The notes beneath the pieces are model-generated. The model was not told where the DNA came from, did not search any database, and saw only the letters and a program-made list of their open reading frames with translations. DNA of 64,000 nt from Dyadobacter soli (lineage in GTDB: Bacteria > Bacteroidota > Bacteroidia > Cytophagales > Spirosomataceae): the NCBI RefSeq assembly GCF_900101885.1, contig NZ_FNAN01000006.1, positions 186,001 to 250,000 on the forward strand, in the 5' to 3' direction. Below, piece after piece: positions 42,492 through 51,444 of this stretch; within the stretch, counting starts at the first letter, position 1; every line of letters starts with the position of its first letter. The translations under genes were made by a program, and so were the position numbers.

Positions 42492-43685
42492 GTGAAAGAA
42501 CACGTTGAAAAGCTTTACGCGTTGAGCGGCAAGCCGTCGCGGCGCATTATCGGCCTTATGTCGGGCACTTCGCTTGACGGGCTGGATGTGGCGCTTTGCC
42601 TTGCGGAAGGCAGCGGACCGGAGACGAGGCTGCGAGTGGAGTATTTCAAAACGCTACCTTACGAGCAGGATTTCAGAAATGCGGTACGCGAGATTTTTGC
42701 TAAAAGGCAGATTGATTTTCAGCAATTGGTATTGCTCAATCCATTCATCGGTTTGCGACACGGTCAGATGATCCTTGAATGCCTCGCTGAATGGGGCATT
42801 AATGCATCCGAAGTCGATCTGATTGCCAGCCACGGGCAAACCGTATTCCACGCACCGCGAAAGCAGCATGGCATCGCAGCTTTCCCGAATGCGACATTGC
42901 AAATCGGTGACGGCGATCATATTGCAGTTAGAACCGGCATTATTACGCTAAGTGATTTCAGGCAAAAACACATTGCGGCAGGCGGCGAAGGTGCGCCGTT
43001 GGCTGTTTATGGTGATTATTTTTTGTTTTCTCAAAAAGACGAGAACCGCATTCTGCTGAATATGGGCGGCATTGCCAATTTCACATTCCTACCCGGCAGC
43101 CTGGATGCATCATCGGTTTTCACGACCGATACCGGCCCCGGAAATACATTGATCGACGCATTCGCGCGCCTGCATTTCGGAAAACCTTTTGATGAAAATG
43201 GCAGCATGGCAGCCAGCGGAAGAGTCAATAAAACATTGTTGAATGCCCTGAAAGACGCTCCGTTTTTCGGTCAGCCATTTCCGAAAACCACCGGCCCGGA
43301 AGTGTTCAGTGTCGATTATGTGAAGAATGCAATACAGCTTGCCGGACAAGACGCGGTAGAGCCGAAAGATTTAATCGCTACTCTGACGCAGTTCAGCGCG
43401 GAGACGATTTCGGAAGCGATTCATAATGCAATGGGGGAGAATAAGGCATTCGAAGTGTACGCGAGCGGCGGAGGCGCGCATAATCCAGTCCTGATGGGCG
43501 CGATTGGCAGGTTACTGGGCCGGAATATTCGTCTGATCGATGAGCTGGGGGTTGCGGGAGATGCGAAGGAGGCTGTATTGTTTGCCGTGCTGGCCAATGA
43601 AGCCGTTGCGGGAGAAGCGGTGTATTTCGGTGAAAAGAAAGGCGTACCGGGCGTTTCGATGGGGAAAATATCCTTCCCCGGTTAA
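42492..43685 (+). CDS. anmK: anhydro-N-acetylmuramic acid kinase
   Basis: The enzyme phosphorylates 1,6-anhydro-MurNAc in cell wall recycling. The first signature IGLMSGTSLDGLDVAL (about 20-35) is followed by SHGQTVFH, DFRQKHIAAGGEGAPL, NMGGIANFT, DTGPGNTLID and ASGGGAHNP, all standard. Start is GTG at 42492; the only near ATG lies inside the MSGTSLDG motif and is too late. 397 residues is slightly above the usual about 370. Confidence 0.93.
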   Translation: MKEHVEKLYALSGKPSRRIIGLMSGTSLDGLDVALCLAEGSGPETRLRVEYFKTLPYEQDFRNAVREIFAKRQIDFQQLVLLNPFIGLRHGQMILECLAEWGINASEVDLIASHGQTVFHAPRKQHGIAAFPNATLQIGDGDHIAVRTGIITLSDFRQKHIAAGGEGAPLAVYGDYFLFSQKDENRILLNMGGIANFTFLPGSLDASSVFTTDTGPGNTLIDAFARLHFGKPFDENGSMAASGRVNKTLLNALKDAPFFGQPFPKTTGPEVFSVDYVKNAIQLAGQDAVEPKDLIATLTQFSAETISEAIHNAMGENKAFEVYASGGGAHNPVLMGAIGRLLGRNIRLIDELGVAGDAKEAVLFAVLANEAVAGEAVYFGEKKGVPGVSMGKISFPG

Positions 43686-43708
43686 GTAAGGAATTAGTAT
43701 TTGAATAT

Positions 43709-44908
43709 ATGTACGACATTACCATCATTGGCGGGGGGATTGTAGGCCTCGCAACAGCCCTCCGTATCAAGGAGCAGCAACCTGCATTGAAAGTGCTCCT
43801 GCTCGAAAAGGAAAACGAAGTAGCCAAACACCAGACCGGCCACAACAGCGGCGTGATCCATTCGGGATTGTATTATAAACCGGGCAGCCTGAAAGCGGTT
43901 AACTGCATCCGCGGTTACCAGATGCTAATTGATTTCTGCCAGAAGGAAGGTGTTGCGTATGATTTGTGTGGAAAGATAGTGGTGGCAACTACCGAGGAGC
44001 AGCGACCATTACTCCGTAACCTCTTCGAACGCGGAAACCAGAATGGTTTGACCGAAAACCGCATGATTTCGGAGGGAGAAATGAAGGAGATCGAGCCGCA
44101 CGTGAAAGGCCTGGAAGGCATCTGGGTGCCTTATACCGGCATTATCGATTATAAAACGGTTTGTGAAAAATACGCGGAAAACTTTCAGAAATTCGGCGGC
44201 GAAGTACGGTTTAACGAAAAGGTCACCGACATTAAAAACCGCAATACGCATTCGGAAGTGGTGACTGCTACCGGGAAAGTATTTGAAACTAAACTCGTAG
44301 TCAATTGCGCCGGGCTGTATTCCGATAAAGTAGCGCAATTGACACAGCCGGAGAACATCAATGTCCGCATTATCCCGTTCCGCGGCGAGTATTACAAGCT
44401 CCGTCCGGAGAAGCATTACCTCGTCAAAAACCTCATTTACCCGGTTCCTGATCCTAACTTCCCGTTCCTGGGCGTGCACTTCACGCGCATGATCGAAGGC
44501 GGTGTGGAGGCGGGGCCTAATGCGGTTTTTGCATTCAAAAGGGAAGGTTATAACAAGCTGGACATTAACGTGCCGGAAATGCTCGAATCGCTTTCGTGGC
44601 CCGGTTTCCAGAAGGTAGCGATGAAATACTGGCGCACCGGCATGGGTGAATATTACCGTTCGTTCTCCAAAGCCGCATTCACCAAAGCATTGCAAGGTCT
44701 CATCCCGGAAATCCAGAGCGACGACCTTGTACCCGGCGGCGCAGGCGTACGTGCGCAGGCATGCGACTACGACGGCGGTTTGCTGGATGATTTCTCGATC
44801 ATCGAAAACAAAACGGCCATTAACGTCTGTAATGCACCGTCACCAGCCGCGACCTCGTCACTTTCCATCGGACAGACGGTTTCCGAAAAAGTGCTTTCAA
44901 GGTTTTAG
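43709..44908 (+). CDS. lhgO: L-2-hydroxyglutarate oxidase
   Basis: A 399-residue FAD-dependent oxidase of the DAO fold. FAD-binding IIGGGIVGLATALRIKEQ (about 5-22) is followed by KHQTGHNSGVIHSGLYYKPG, a LhgO hallmark, RGEYYKL, and PGGAGVRAQACDYDGGLLDDF at the C-terminal FAD site. It converts L-2-hydroxyglutarate to 2-oxoglutarate. It starts 23 bases after anmK; functional link not evident. Confidence 0.93.
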   Translation: MYDITIIGGGIVGLATALRIKEQQPALKVLLLEKENEVAKHQTGHNSGVIHSGLYYKPGSLKAVNCIRGYQMLIDFCQKEGVAYDLCGKIVVATTEEQRPLLRNLFERGNQNGLTENRMISEGEMKEIEPHVKGLEGIWVPYTGIIDYKTVCEKYAENFQKFGGEVRFNEKVTDIKNRNTHSEVVTATGKVFETKLVVNCAGLYSDKVAQLTQPENINVRIIPFRGEYYKLRPEKHYLVKNLIYPVPDPNFPFLGVHFTRMIEGGVEAGPNAVFAFKREGYNKLDINVPEMLESLSWPGFQKVAMKYWRTGMGEYYRSFSKAAFTKALQGLIPEIQSDDLVPGGAGVRAQACDYDGGLLDDFSIIENKTAINVCNAPSPAATSSLSIGQTVSEKVLSRF

Positions 44909-44924
44909 TATTTGTTTTAATACA

Positions 44925-44967
44925 AAACAAAAAGAGGCCATCCCGCTACGGAATGGCCTCTTTTGTT
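44925..44967. terminator. bidirectional terminator, lhgO and permease
   Basis: AAAAGAGGCCAT (44929-44940) pairs with ATGGCCTCTTTT (44953-44964). The stem has T runs on both strands and lies between convergent genes. Confidence 0.8.
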
Positions 44968-44976
44968 TGGGATACA

Positions 44977-45017
44977 TTTTCCTTCTTCCCTTCCTCCTTC
45001 CTCCCTTTTCCCCTTCT
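44977..45017. repeat. 41-base pure pyrimidine tract
   Basis: Every base from 44977 to 45017 on the plus strand is C or T, with quasi-repeats of CCTTCCTCC. On the minus strand it is a purine run directly after the permease stop codon. Confidence 0.75.
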
Positions 45018-45019
45018 AA

Positions 45020-46669
45020 TTACGCCTTCTTAGTCTGCGTCATACCAAAAGCCACAATGTGAATGGCGGCGAAGATCAGTGAGAAGTAGTAAAGGCCCGT
45101 ATCGCTACCGTCGGATTGTACGTGGTGTACGTAGGCGATCACGCCCAGCAATACCGCCAGCACGATTCCGACCAATCCTACGGTTTTGCCCCCAGCCACA
45201 ATAGCAGCCGGCAGCTTGTTCGACAGGAAGCTGTTTTTAATACCATACCACAAATACACATCGAAACCGATGATCATCCAAACGAATAAACGGATCCAGG
45301 TATCGAGCGGCAGGAACGCCATCATGAAGAAACAAGTGGCAACGCCGAGGATCGGAACCAATGGTACCAACGGCGTTTTGAATGCACGCGGCGCATTCGG
45401 CATTTGCTTACGCATCACGATAATACCGATACAAACGAGGATGAATGCGAACAACGTGCCGATACTGGTCATTTCGCCCACCACACGTGCAGGAACGAAT
45501 GCCGCGAAAAGGCTCACGAACACAAGGAACATGGTGTTATTCTTAACCGGCGTCTGGAATTTAGGGTGAACGGCTGAGAATACGCGTGGCAGCAATCCGT
45601 CTTTACTCATGCTGAAAAACACGCGGCTCTGACCCAAAAGCATTACCAGGATCACGGAAGCATAACCCGCGAGGATCGCTACGATGATCGCGCGGTTCAA
45701 CCACGGGTAATCCGGGTGAATGGCCCCGCTGGCATCAACAGTACCCATCGACTCGATCGCCACCGCAACCGGTGCGATACCATCCTGGCCTTTGAATGAG
45801 GTGTATGGTGTGACCCCGGTCATTACGTGTGCGAAAAGGATATAGAGGATCGTACAGATCACCAATGAGCCCAGGATACCGATAGGCATGTCTTTTCTGG
45901 GGTTTTTGGCTTCCTGTGCGGCGGTACTTACCGCGTCGAAACCAATATAGGCGAAAAAGACGATCGCGGCGGCTCGTATGATCCCGCTGAAACCGTATTC
46001 GCCGAAGTTGCCCGTATTGTCAGGGATGTAAGGTACGTAGTTCGATTCGTTGATGTATTTCCAGCCTAATGTGATGAAGATCAATACAACGGCCACTTTC
46101 AAGCCAACAATAATACCGTTCACGGTGGCACTTTCCTCAGTTCCTTTCATCAATAGCAAGCTCATCAGGATTACGATGAAGATCGCAGGCAGGTTGATGA
46201 TCCCGCCGTCCCACGGACCTACTGTGAGCGCCGTGGGTAAATGGACGTCAAAACCCTCGCAAAACTTGACTAGATATCTACTCCAGCTGATACTCACCGT
46301 GGCTGCGCCAACGGCATATTCGAGTACAAGGTCCCAGCCGATGATCCAGGCGATGAACTCGCCCATGGTGGCGTAGGAATAGGTGTAGGCACTACCCGCA
46401 ACCGGGATCATGGAAGCAAATTCGGCATAGCAAAGGCCGGCGAATGCACAGCCCAATGCCGCTACGATAAAGGAGATGGTGATCGCAGGGCCCGCCTGGT
46501 TGGCAGCAGCTCCGCCGGTGATGGAGAAAAGACCCGCGCCGATGATCGCACCGATACCCAGTGCCACCAGGCTACCCGGGCCCAGCGTGCGTTTCAGCTG
46601 GTTCCCTTCACCGGAAGATTCCTGTAAAAGTTTTTCAAGTGGTTTCTTAATCCAGAGTTGACTTGCCAT
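45020..46669 (-). CDS. APC-family amino acid permease
   Basis: A 549-residue inner-membrane transporter of the amino acid-polyamine-organocation family, cationic amino acid transporter (CAT) type. LGPGSLVALGIGAIIGAGLF (about 29-48) is the TM1 signature; TYSYATMGEFIAWIIGWDL is TM3, and FFAYIGFDAVSTAAQEAKNP is the TM6 region. About 13-14 membrane helices can be counted. It uses proton coupling or exchange; substrate cannot be fixed. Monocistronic; terminators flank both sides. Confidence 0.9.
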   Translation of the reverse strand: MASQLWIKKPLEKLLQESSGEGNQLKRTLGPGSLVALGIGAIIGAGLFSITGGAAANQAGPAITISFIVAALGCAFAGLCYAEFASMIPVAGSAYTYSYATMGEFIAWIIGWDLVLEYAVGAATVSISWSRYLVKFCEGFDVHLPTALTVGPWDGGIINLPAIFIVILMSLLLMKGTEESATVNGIIVGLKVAVVLIFITLGWKYINESNYVPYIPDNTGNFGEYGFSGIIRAAAIVFFAYIGFDAVSTAAQEAKNPRKDMPIGILGSLVICTILYILFAHVMTGVTPYTSFKGQDGIAPVAVAIESMGTVDASGAIHPDYPWLNRAIIVAILAGYASVILVMLLGQSRVFFSMSKDGLLPRVFSAVHPKFQTPVKNNTMFLVFVSLFAAFVPARVVGEMTSIGTLFAFILVCIGIIVMRKQMPNAPRAFKTPLVPLVPILGVATCFFMMAFLPLDTWIRLFVWMIIGFDVYLWYGIKNSFLSNKLPAAIVAGGKTVGLVGIVLAVLLGVIAYVHHVQSDGSDTGLYYFSLIFAAIHIVAFGMTQTKKA

Positions 46670-46747
46670 ATATTAGGTTCGTTGTTGTAGAAATGATGGT
46701 CTGATAAAGCTAAAAGAAAATTTGCTAACTACGTATAGACACCAAAC

Positions 46748-46782
46748 AAAAAGAGGGTAAGTCCAAAACTTACCCTCTTTTA
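46748..46782 (-). terminator. terminator after secDF
   Basis: AAAGAGGGTAAGT (46749-46761) pairs with ACTTACCCTCTTT (46768-46780) across a small loop, with a T-rich end on the minus strand. Confidence 0.8.
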
Positions 46783-46793
46783 TTCTTTTTAAA

Positions 46794-49784
46794 TTAAGCC
46801 TTAACTTTTTTCGTTGCCGCCGCCGCTGCCGTGGCGTCTGCCGCTACTGCCGGTGCCGGCTCATTCTTCTGGGAACGTTGCAGGAGGTCAACCACGATAG
46901 GTGCCGCTACGAAGAGTGAAGAATAAGTACCCACGATTACCCCGAGCAACATACAGAATGTAAATCCACGGATAACAGCTCCGCCGAAGATCATGAGAAC
47001 GATCAACACGAGGATTACCGAGATACCGGTTACAGCCGTACGGCTCAAAGTACTGTTCAACGCGTTGTTGATAACGGTCGACAGGCTCTGCCCGCGTGAT
47101 TTTTCATCGGCCAGGTAATCACGGATACGGTCATAAATTACAACGGTATCGTTCATCGAGTAACCGATCATGGTCAGGATCGCACCGATAAACGCCTGGT
47201 CGATATCGAGTGACCATGGCAGCCAGCCGTTGAACAACGAGAAGATCGCGAGGATAATCACCACGTCGTGTGCGAGGGACATTACCGCACCGTACGAGAA
47301 TGCTACGCGTTTGAAACGGATGAGGATGTACACGAAGTTGGCCGCCAAAGCAAGCAATACCGCGTAAACCGCACTCCACAAGGTGTCTTTCGCCATGGTA
47401 GGACCTACTTTGTTCGAGCTTACGATCTTGGCAGGGTTGTCGGCGATTTTCTTGGTTGCTTCCAGGATTTTCGCTTCCGCTTTCTGGTCAGCCTCCGGCG
47501 TGGTGTCCTCGATGAGGTAAGGAGTCGTGATTTTCACCTGATCCTGGCCTCCGAAAGTTTTCACCTCGGTAGTAGAGCCGAGTATCTCGTCCATGTTGGC
47601 ACGAAGCGCATCCGCGTCCACATTGTTTTCAAAACGAACTACATAGGAACGGCCCCCTTTGAAGTCGATACCCAAGCCGAAACCTTTGAATATGAATGAA
47701 CCCACACCGATCGCGATGATGATCGCAGAAATGATGTAGAAACGACGGCGTTGCGAAACGAAGTCGAAATGGTTGTCCTGGAACCAGCCTTTTGTCAGGG
47801 TGTTCGTGAACGCGAAAGTTTTGCCGTTTTTAAGCTTTTGTTCGAGCAGCAAGCGGGTAATGAAGATCGCGGAGAATAAAGACGTCAAAAGACCCAATAC
47901 AAGGGTAGTTGCAAAGCCGAGTACCAGACCTGTACCGAATGTGTACAGAATAATACCAGTCAAAAGGGTCGTTACGTTGGAGTCGATGATGGCGGTCAAC
48001 GAATGCTTGAAACCGTCACGGATCGACTGTGCGAATGGCTTACCTTCTGCCAGCTCGGCTTTAATACCTTCGTAAATCAGTACGTTGGCATCCACCGCCA
48101 TACCGATCGAGAGCACGATACCCGCGATACCCGAGAGCGTCAATACCGCTCCGAGGGACGCCATAACGCCCAACAGGAAGAACAAGTTGATCAGAAGCGC
48201 CATATCCGCGATCCATCCAGCCTGGTTGTAATAGGCCACCATGAACACAAGTACGATCAATAGACCTACCGCCGAAGACCACAAACCGTCGTTGATCGCC
48301 TCAGCACCGAGTGAAGATCCTACAACGGCTTCTTCTACAATGTGCGTAGGAGCTGGCAACTTACCGGCTTTCAGTACATTAGACATATCTTTCGTTTCTT
48401 CCACGGTAAAGCTACCGGTGATAGACGAGTTACCGTTCGGGATTTCGCCTTGTACGGTTGGCGCCGTGTAAACGAGGTTATCGATGATGATCGCTACCGG
48501 ACGGCCTACGCTGCGGGCAGTGAGTGAGCGCCATTTACGGGCACCTTCGCCGTTCATACGCATCGTTACTTCCGGACGGCCACGGTCGTCGTAGTCATGT
48601 GTCGCATCCACGATTACGTCGCCTTCCATAGCAGCTTCGCCATTGGATTTTTTAATGAAATACAAAGGCAGAATCAGCTGGTTACCACCTGCTTCGGTGC
48701 CTTTGCGGTCCCACATAAACACGAGGTCGGAAGGGAAAAGCGAACGAACTTCGGGGCGGCGCAGGATTTCGCTGGCGCGTGCAGTATCTTTCAAATACAC
48801 GCCGAGGCCTTGTGGCATTGGAACGAAAAGGCTGGTCAATGCAGCACTTTGAGCCGCCAATGCAGCTGAGTCGGTAGCGGTAGAATCCGATTTTTTCTCC
48901 AACTGGGCAGCCAGGCCGCCAGCGGTCGATTTCTTGGTAGTGTCGGTAGAAGCAGTATCAACAGATGCGGCAGGGGCAGATTTTTTAGCAGCTTTTTCGA
49001 TTTCAGCTTGCTGGGTCAGGTAACGGCCCAGGCCTTCGAGGCCGGCGCCGAGCTCTTGCGTTAAGTATACTTCCGCAAATTCCAGTTTCGCAGCACCGGA
49101 AAGGAGGCGGCGAACACGCTCAGGGTTATCCACACCCGGAAGCTCCACCAAAACGCGGTTTTGACCCGGCAGGCGCTGAATGTTCGGGTTGGTCACACCG
49201 AATTTATCGATACGTGCCTGGGTGATCTGGAACGCGCGGTCGATAGAACCGTCGATTTCCGTTTTCAGCATTTTGATTACGTCCGAATCCGACGAATTGC
49301 TGTTGATCTTGCCACGGTTAGCGCTCGTAGCGAATACCGAGGCGAGGCTTGTGTTCGGCGCAGCTTCTTTATAAGCGCTTACAAAACGGTTGATAAATGT
49401 GCTGTTGTTGGCCGATTTATCTTCACCGGCTTTTTTCAATGCATTCTGGAATGCCGCGCTGCGTGCGTTACCGCCAGCCATTCCTTTGAGGATGTCGGCA
49501 GGGGCTACTTCCAAAACTACGTGCATACCACCTTGAAGGTCGAGGCCGAGGTTCAACTCGCGCTCGGTCACATCCTGTAAAGTATTGCCCAGGTACACTT
49601 CTTCCCGCCACAGCGAGTCGATAAAATGCTGTTTTTTGGTCAAATCCACCTCGCCTTTCGCGTCGGTCGCATACGCAATAGCTTTGCTTTTAAAGCTGCG
49701 CGAGACAAAAGTGAAGGATAGATTATAGACGCTAATAAGGGCGATGACGATCGTCAACGCGATTATCCCGTTCTTGTTGGTCAT
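46794..49784 (-). CDS. secDF: fused protein translocase subunit SecDF
   Basis: A 996-residue fusion of SecD and SecF. TM1 at about 5-25, ELNLGLDLQGGMHVVLEVAP, a P1 domain with LPGQNRVLVELPGVDNPERV, and SecD TM2-6 with GMAVDANVLIYEGIKAELA. The SecF half begins near 690 with FKGFGLGIDFKGGRSYVVRFE and ends with SMNDTVVIYDRIRDYLADE. An Ala/Ser/Thr-rich insert (about 270-330) is a lineage extension. It uses proton motive force to finish protein export. ATG 49784 gives the family start MTNKNGIIALT; the longer frame was rejected. Confidence 0.96.
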   Translation of the reverse strand: MTNKNGIIALTIVIALISVYNLSFTFVSRSFKSKAIAYATDAKGEVDLTKKQHFIDSLWREEVYLGNTLQDVTERELNLGLDLQGGMHVVLEVAPADILKGMAGGNARSAAFQNALKKAGEDKSANNSTFINRFVSAYKEAAPNTSLASVFATSANRGKINSNSSDSDVIKMLKTEIDGSIDRAFQITQARIDKFGVTNPNIQRLPGQNRVLVELPGVDNPERVRRLLSGAAKLEFAEVYLTQELGAGLEGLGRYLTQQAEIEKAAKKSAPAASVDTASTDTTKKSTAGGLAAQLEKKSDSTATDSAALAAQSAALTSLFVPMPQGLGVYLKDTARASEILRRPEVRSLFPSDLVFMWDRKGTEAGGNQLILPLYFIKKSNGEAAMEGDVIVDATHDYDDRGRPEVTMRMNGEGARKWRSLTARSVGRPVAIIIDNLVYTAPTVQGEIPNGNSSITGSFTVEETKDMSNVLKAGKLPAPTHIVEEAVVGSSLGAEAINDGLWSSAVGLLIVLVFMVAYYNQAGWIADMALLINLFFLLGVMASLGAVLTLSGIAGIVLSIGMAVDANVLIYEGIKAELAEGKPFAQSIRDGFKHSLTAIIDSNVTTLLTGIILYTFGTGLVLGFATTLVLGLLTSLFSAIFITRLLLEQKLKNGKTFAFTNTLTKGWFQDNHFDFVSQRRRFYIISAIIIAIGVGSFIFKGFGLGIDFKGGRSYVVRFENNVDADALRANMDEILGSTTEVKTFGGQDQVKITTPYLIEDTTPEADQKAEAKILEATKKIADNPAKIVSSNKVGPTMAKDTLWSAVYAVLLALAANFVYILIRFKRVAFSYGAVMSLAHDVVIILAIFSLFNGWLPWSLDIDQAFIGAILTMIGYSMNDTVVIYDRIRDYLADEKSRGQSLSTVINNALNSTLSRTAVTGISVILVLIVLMIFGGAVIRGFTFCMLLGVIVGTYSSLFVAAPIVVDLLQRSQKNEPAPAVAADATAAAAATKKVKA

Positions 49785-49908
49785 TTTGAAATGAAAAATT
49801 AAATTGAAATCCTTGAAATACAACTGGAAACTACCCGGCCGGAAATAAGAAATGGCACGGGCTTTCTGGAAAATGCGGACGTGCGGGCCTGATATGCCCG
49901 CTCACACA

Positions 49909-50301
49909 TTACGGAGCGTTGGTGACGATAAACCTGCCGAAAACCCGCTGGAAATGGGATACCAGGAAGACCGGCTCGCTGAATGCGGTCCGGACAACAG
50001 GCTTTTTGGCAACGAAATGCCAGACTGGCTGCGATAAAAAATAGAAGTATTGGTAAAAATCGAAAGAAATGGCGGGCGTAATGACCGCGTTCAAACTGAG
50101 CGCGCTTACCTCGGGCTGATCCGACCGGCTGGAATGCGCATCGGCTTTCTTAGCCAGGTCTTTGGTAATGGCTTCCGTTTTGGAGCCCTGAAAAGCGCCG
50201 CGATCCGTATGATCCGACCATGACCGCGCTCCCGCCACCATCAATAACATGACGGCAAGCATTAAGCTGATGGCCTGGTTAAACAATCGTACGGTCTTCA
50301 C
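49909..50301 (-). CDS. small exported protein of unknown function
   Basis: A 130-residue protein, unrecognised. The first 26 residues (MKTVRLFNQAISLMLAVMLL, ending GARS) look like a signal peptide; the rest is polar then aromatic (SFDFYQYFYFLSQPVWHFV) and ends with HFQRVFGRFIVTNAP, rich in aromatic residues. It lies between secDF and the T6SS locus on the same strand but 180 bases from tssG. It may be a lineage-specific envelope protein. Confidence 0.55.
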   Translation of the reverse strand: MKTVRLFNQAISLMLAVMLLMVAGARSWSDHTDRGAFQGSKTEAITKDLAKKADAHSSRSDQPEVSALSLNAVITPAISFDFYQYFYFLSQPVWHFVAKKPVVRTAFSEPVFLVSHFQRVFGRFIVTNAP

Positions 50302-50481
50302 TTTCAGATTCGGGATTTCAATGAAACCGCAAATTTGATTCGAAAAAATCAGAATCGCAAGATAAATTTCCGGGAGATCAATATTACTATTTTGTTAATA
50401 ACTTGTGTTTTGTGTGTTTTTGAGATAGAAACGGCCGTTTTGAGTTACTATTTCTGTAAGAGAATGATAATCAATTGAATG

Positions 50482-51381
50482 CTAGCCAGCTGCCAGCGTA
50501 GCGTAACCGAGCGGAACGGAAATGCCTTCATCGGAAGCGATAGTGAATGCGGAGGCTTCCGCGGGCAGTTGCAGCGATACCGTAAAATCGTACTCCACTG
50601 GCAGAAACCAGCCGAGCAGCCAGGTTACCAGGGTGTCGAAGTTTTGGTTGTGCAGATAGTGGTGCAAATCGGTCGCACTCGGGACCTCAATTGCGATGTT
50701 GACGTGCGGCAAATAGGTATCCAGGTCGCCACCCAGCGAGGTATCCGCGCCCAGCAGGGCATCGCCCATGCCCGCATTGGATTCGTAATGGTACTTCAAT
50801 CCAAAAATGACCTGTATTTCAACCGTTAGCCGTAATGCTGCCGACATGATTTCCGCGGCTTTGTCCAGGTTCCCCCGGTTTTCGGAGACAAGGGGCAGGA
50901 AAGGCAATAGTTGCACAAACACGCTTTCATCGAGCGAAGAGGGGGCCTGCCAGAATGCTTTCAGCTCTTCCAGTAACCCCGAATCAGGGCCGAGCTCCCA
51001 GGCGAATTGCTCCAATCGGGCGAGGCTTACGCGGTTCATGAAAAACTCCTGTTCCAAAGGCAGGAAGAAAAGCCTTGATTGCTGCTCCTTTTCGCGTTGC
51101 AGCCGTATTTCATCGACTTTCTTTTTAACCGTATTCAAATTAGCCGACGACGGTAAATGGAACAGCTGCTCGGGCAAATGATCGTAAATACCGCTCCGGT
51201 TCGAGTCGATTACCTGTCCTTTGAAATTACCCAGTTCCAGCTCGCGGGTATTTTCGATGTCGTGATGGCTGCGCCGTTTGAAATCACCCAGCGGACGAAA
51301 GAGGATTTGCGCGGCTGGAATGTCGTTTTCGAGCCAGGAGCTGGCGATGAATTCGGCTTTGAGGTCGGGGCGGGGTTCCAT
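50482..51381 (-). CDS. tssG: type VI secretion baseplate subunit TssG (T6SS-iii)
   Basis: A 299-residue protein placed after tssF. The family is divergent; the call rests on position, length and on the DSGLLEELKAFWQAPSSL/VFVQLLPFLPLVSENRGNL region typical of baseplate wedge proteins of this subtype. It would form the wedge with TssF and TssE, linking the hub to the sheath. The gap before it is entirely a 10-bp tandem repeat. Last gene of the tssE-F-G run; followed by 180 bases without a clear terminator. Confidence 0.72.
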   Translation of the reverse strand: MEPRPDLKAEFIASSWLENDIPAAQILFRPLGDFKRRSHHDIENTRELELGNFKGQVIDSNRSGIYDHLPEQLFHLPSSANLNTVKKKVDEIRLQREKEQQSRLFFLPLEQEFFMNRVSLARLEQFAWELGPDSGLLEELKAFWQAPSSLDESVFVQLLPFLPLVSENRGNLDKAAEIMSAALRLTVEIQVIFGLKYHYESNAGMGDALLGADTSLGGDLDTYLPHVNIAIEVPSATDLHHYLHNQNFDTLVTWLLGWFLPVEYDFTVSLQLPAEASAFTIASDEGISVPLGYATLAAG

Positions 51382-51383
51382 GG

Positions 51384-51443
51384 GTCAGGTGTTGTCGGGG
51401 ATAGTCAGTGATTGTCAGGTGTCGTCAGGGTTCGTCAGGAGTT
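51384..51443. repeat. six tandem 10-bp units between tssF and tssG
   Basis: The whole tssF-tssG spacer is six units of 10 bases starting with GTCAGG or GTCGGG (51384, 51394, 51404, 51414, 51424, 51434); consensus GTCAGGnnTT. It begins 3 bases past the tssG ATG and ends before the tssF stop. Confidence 0.85.
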
Positions 51444-51444
51444 T

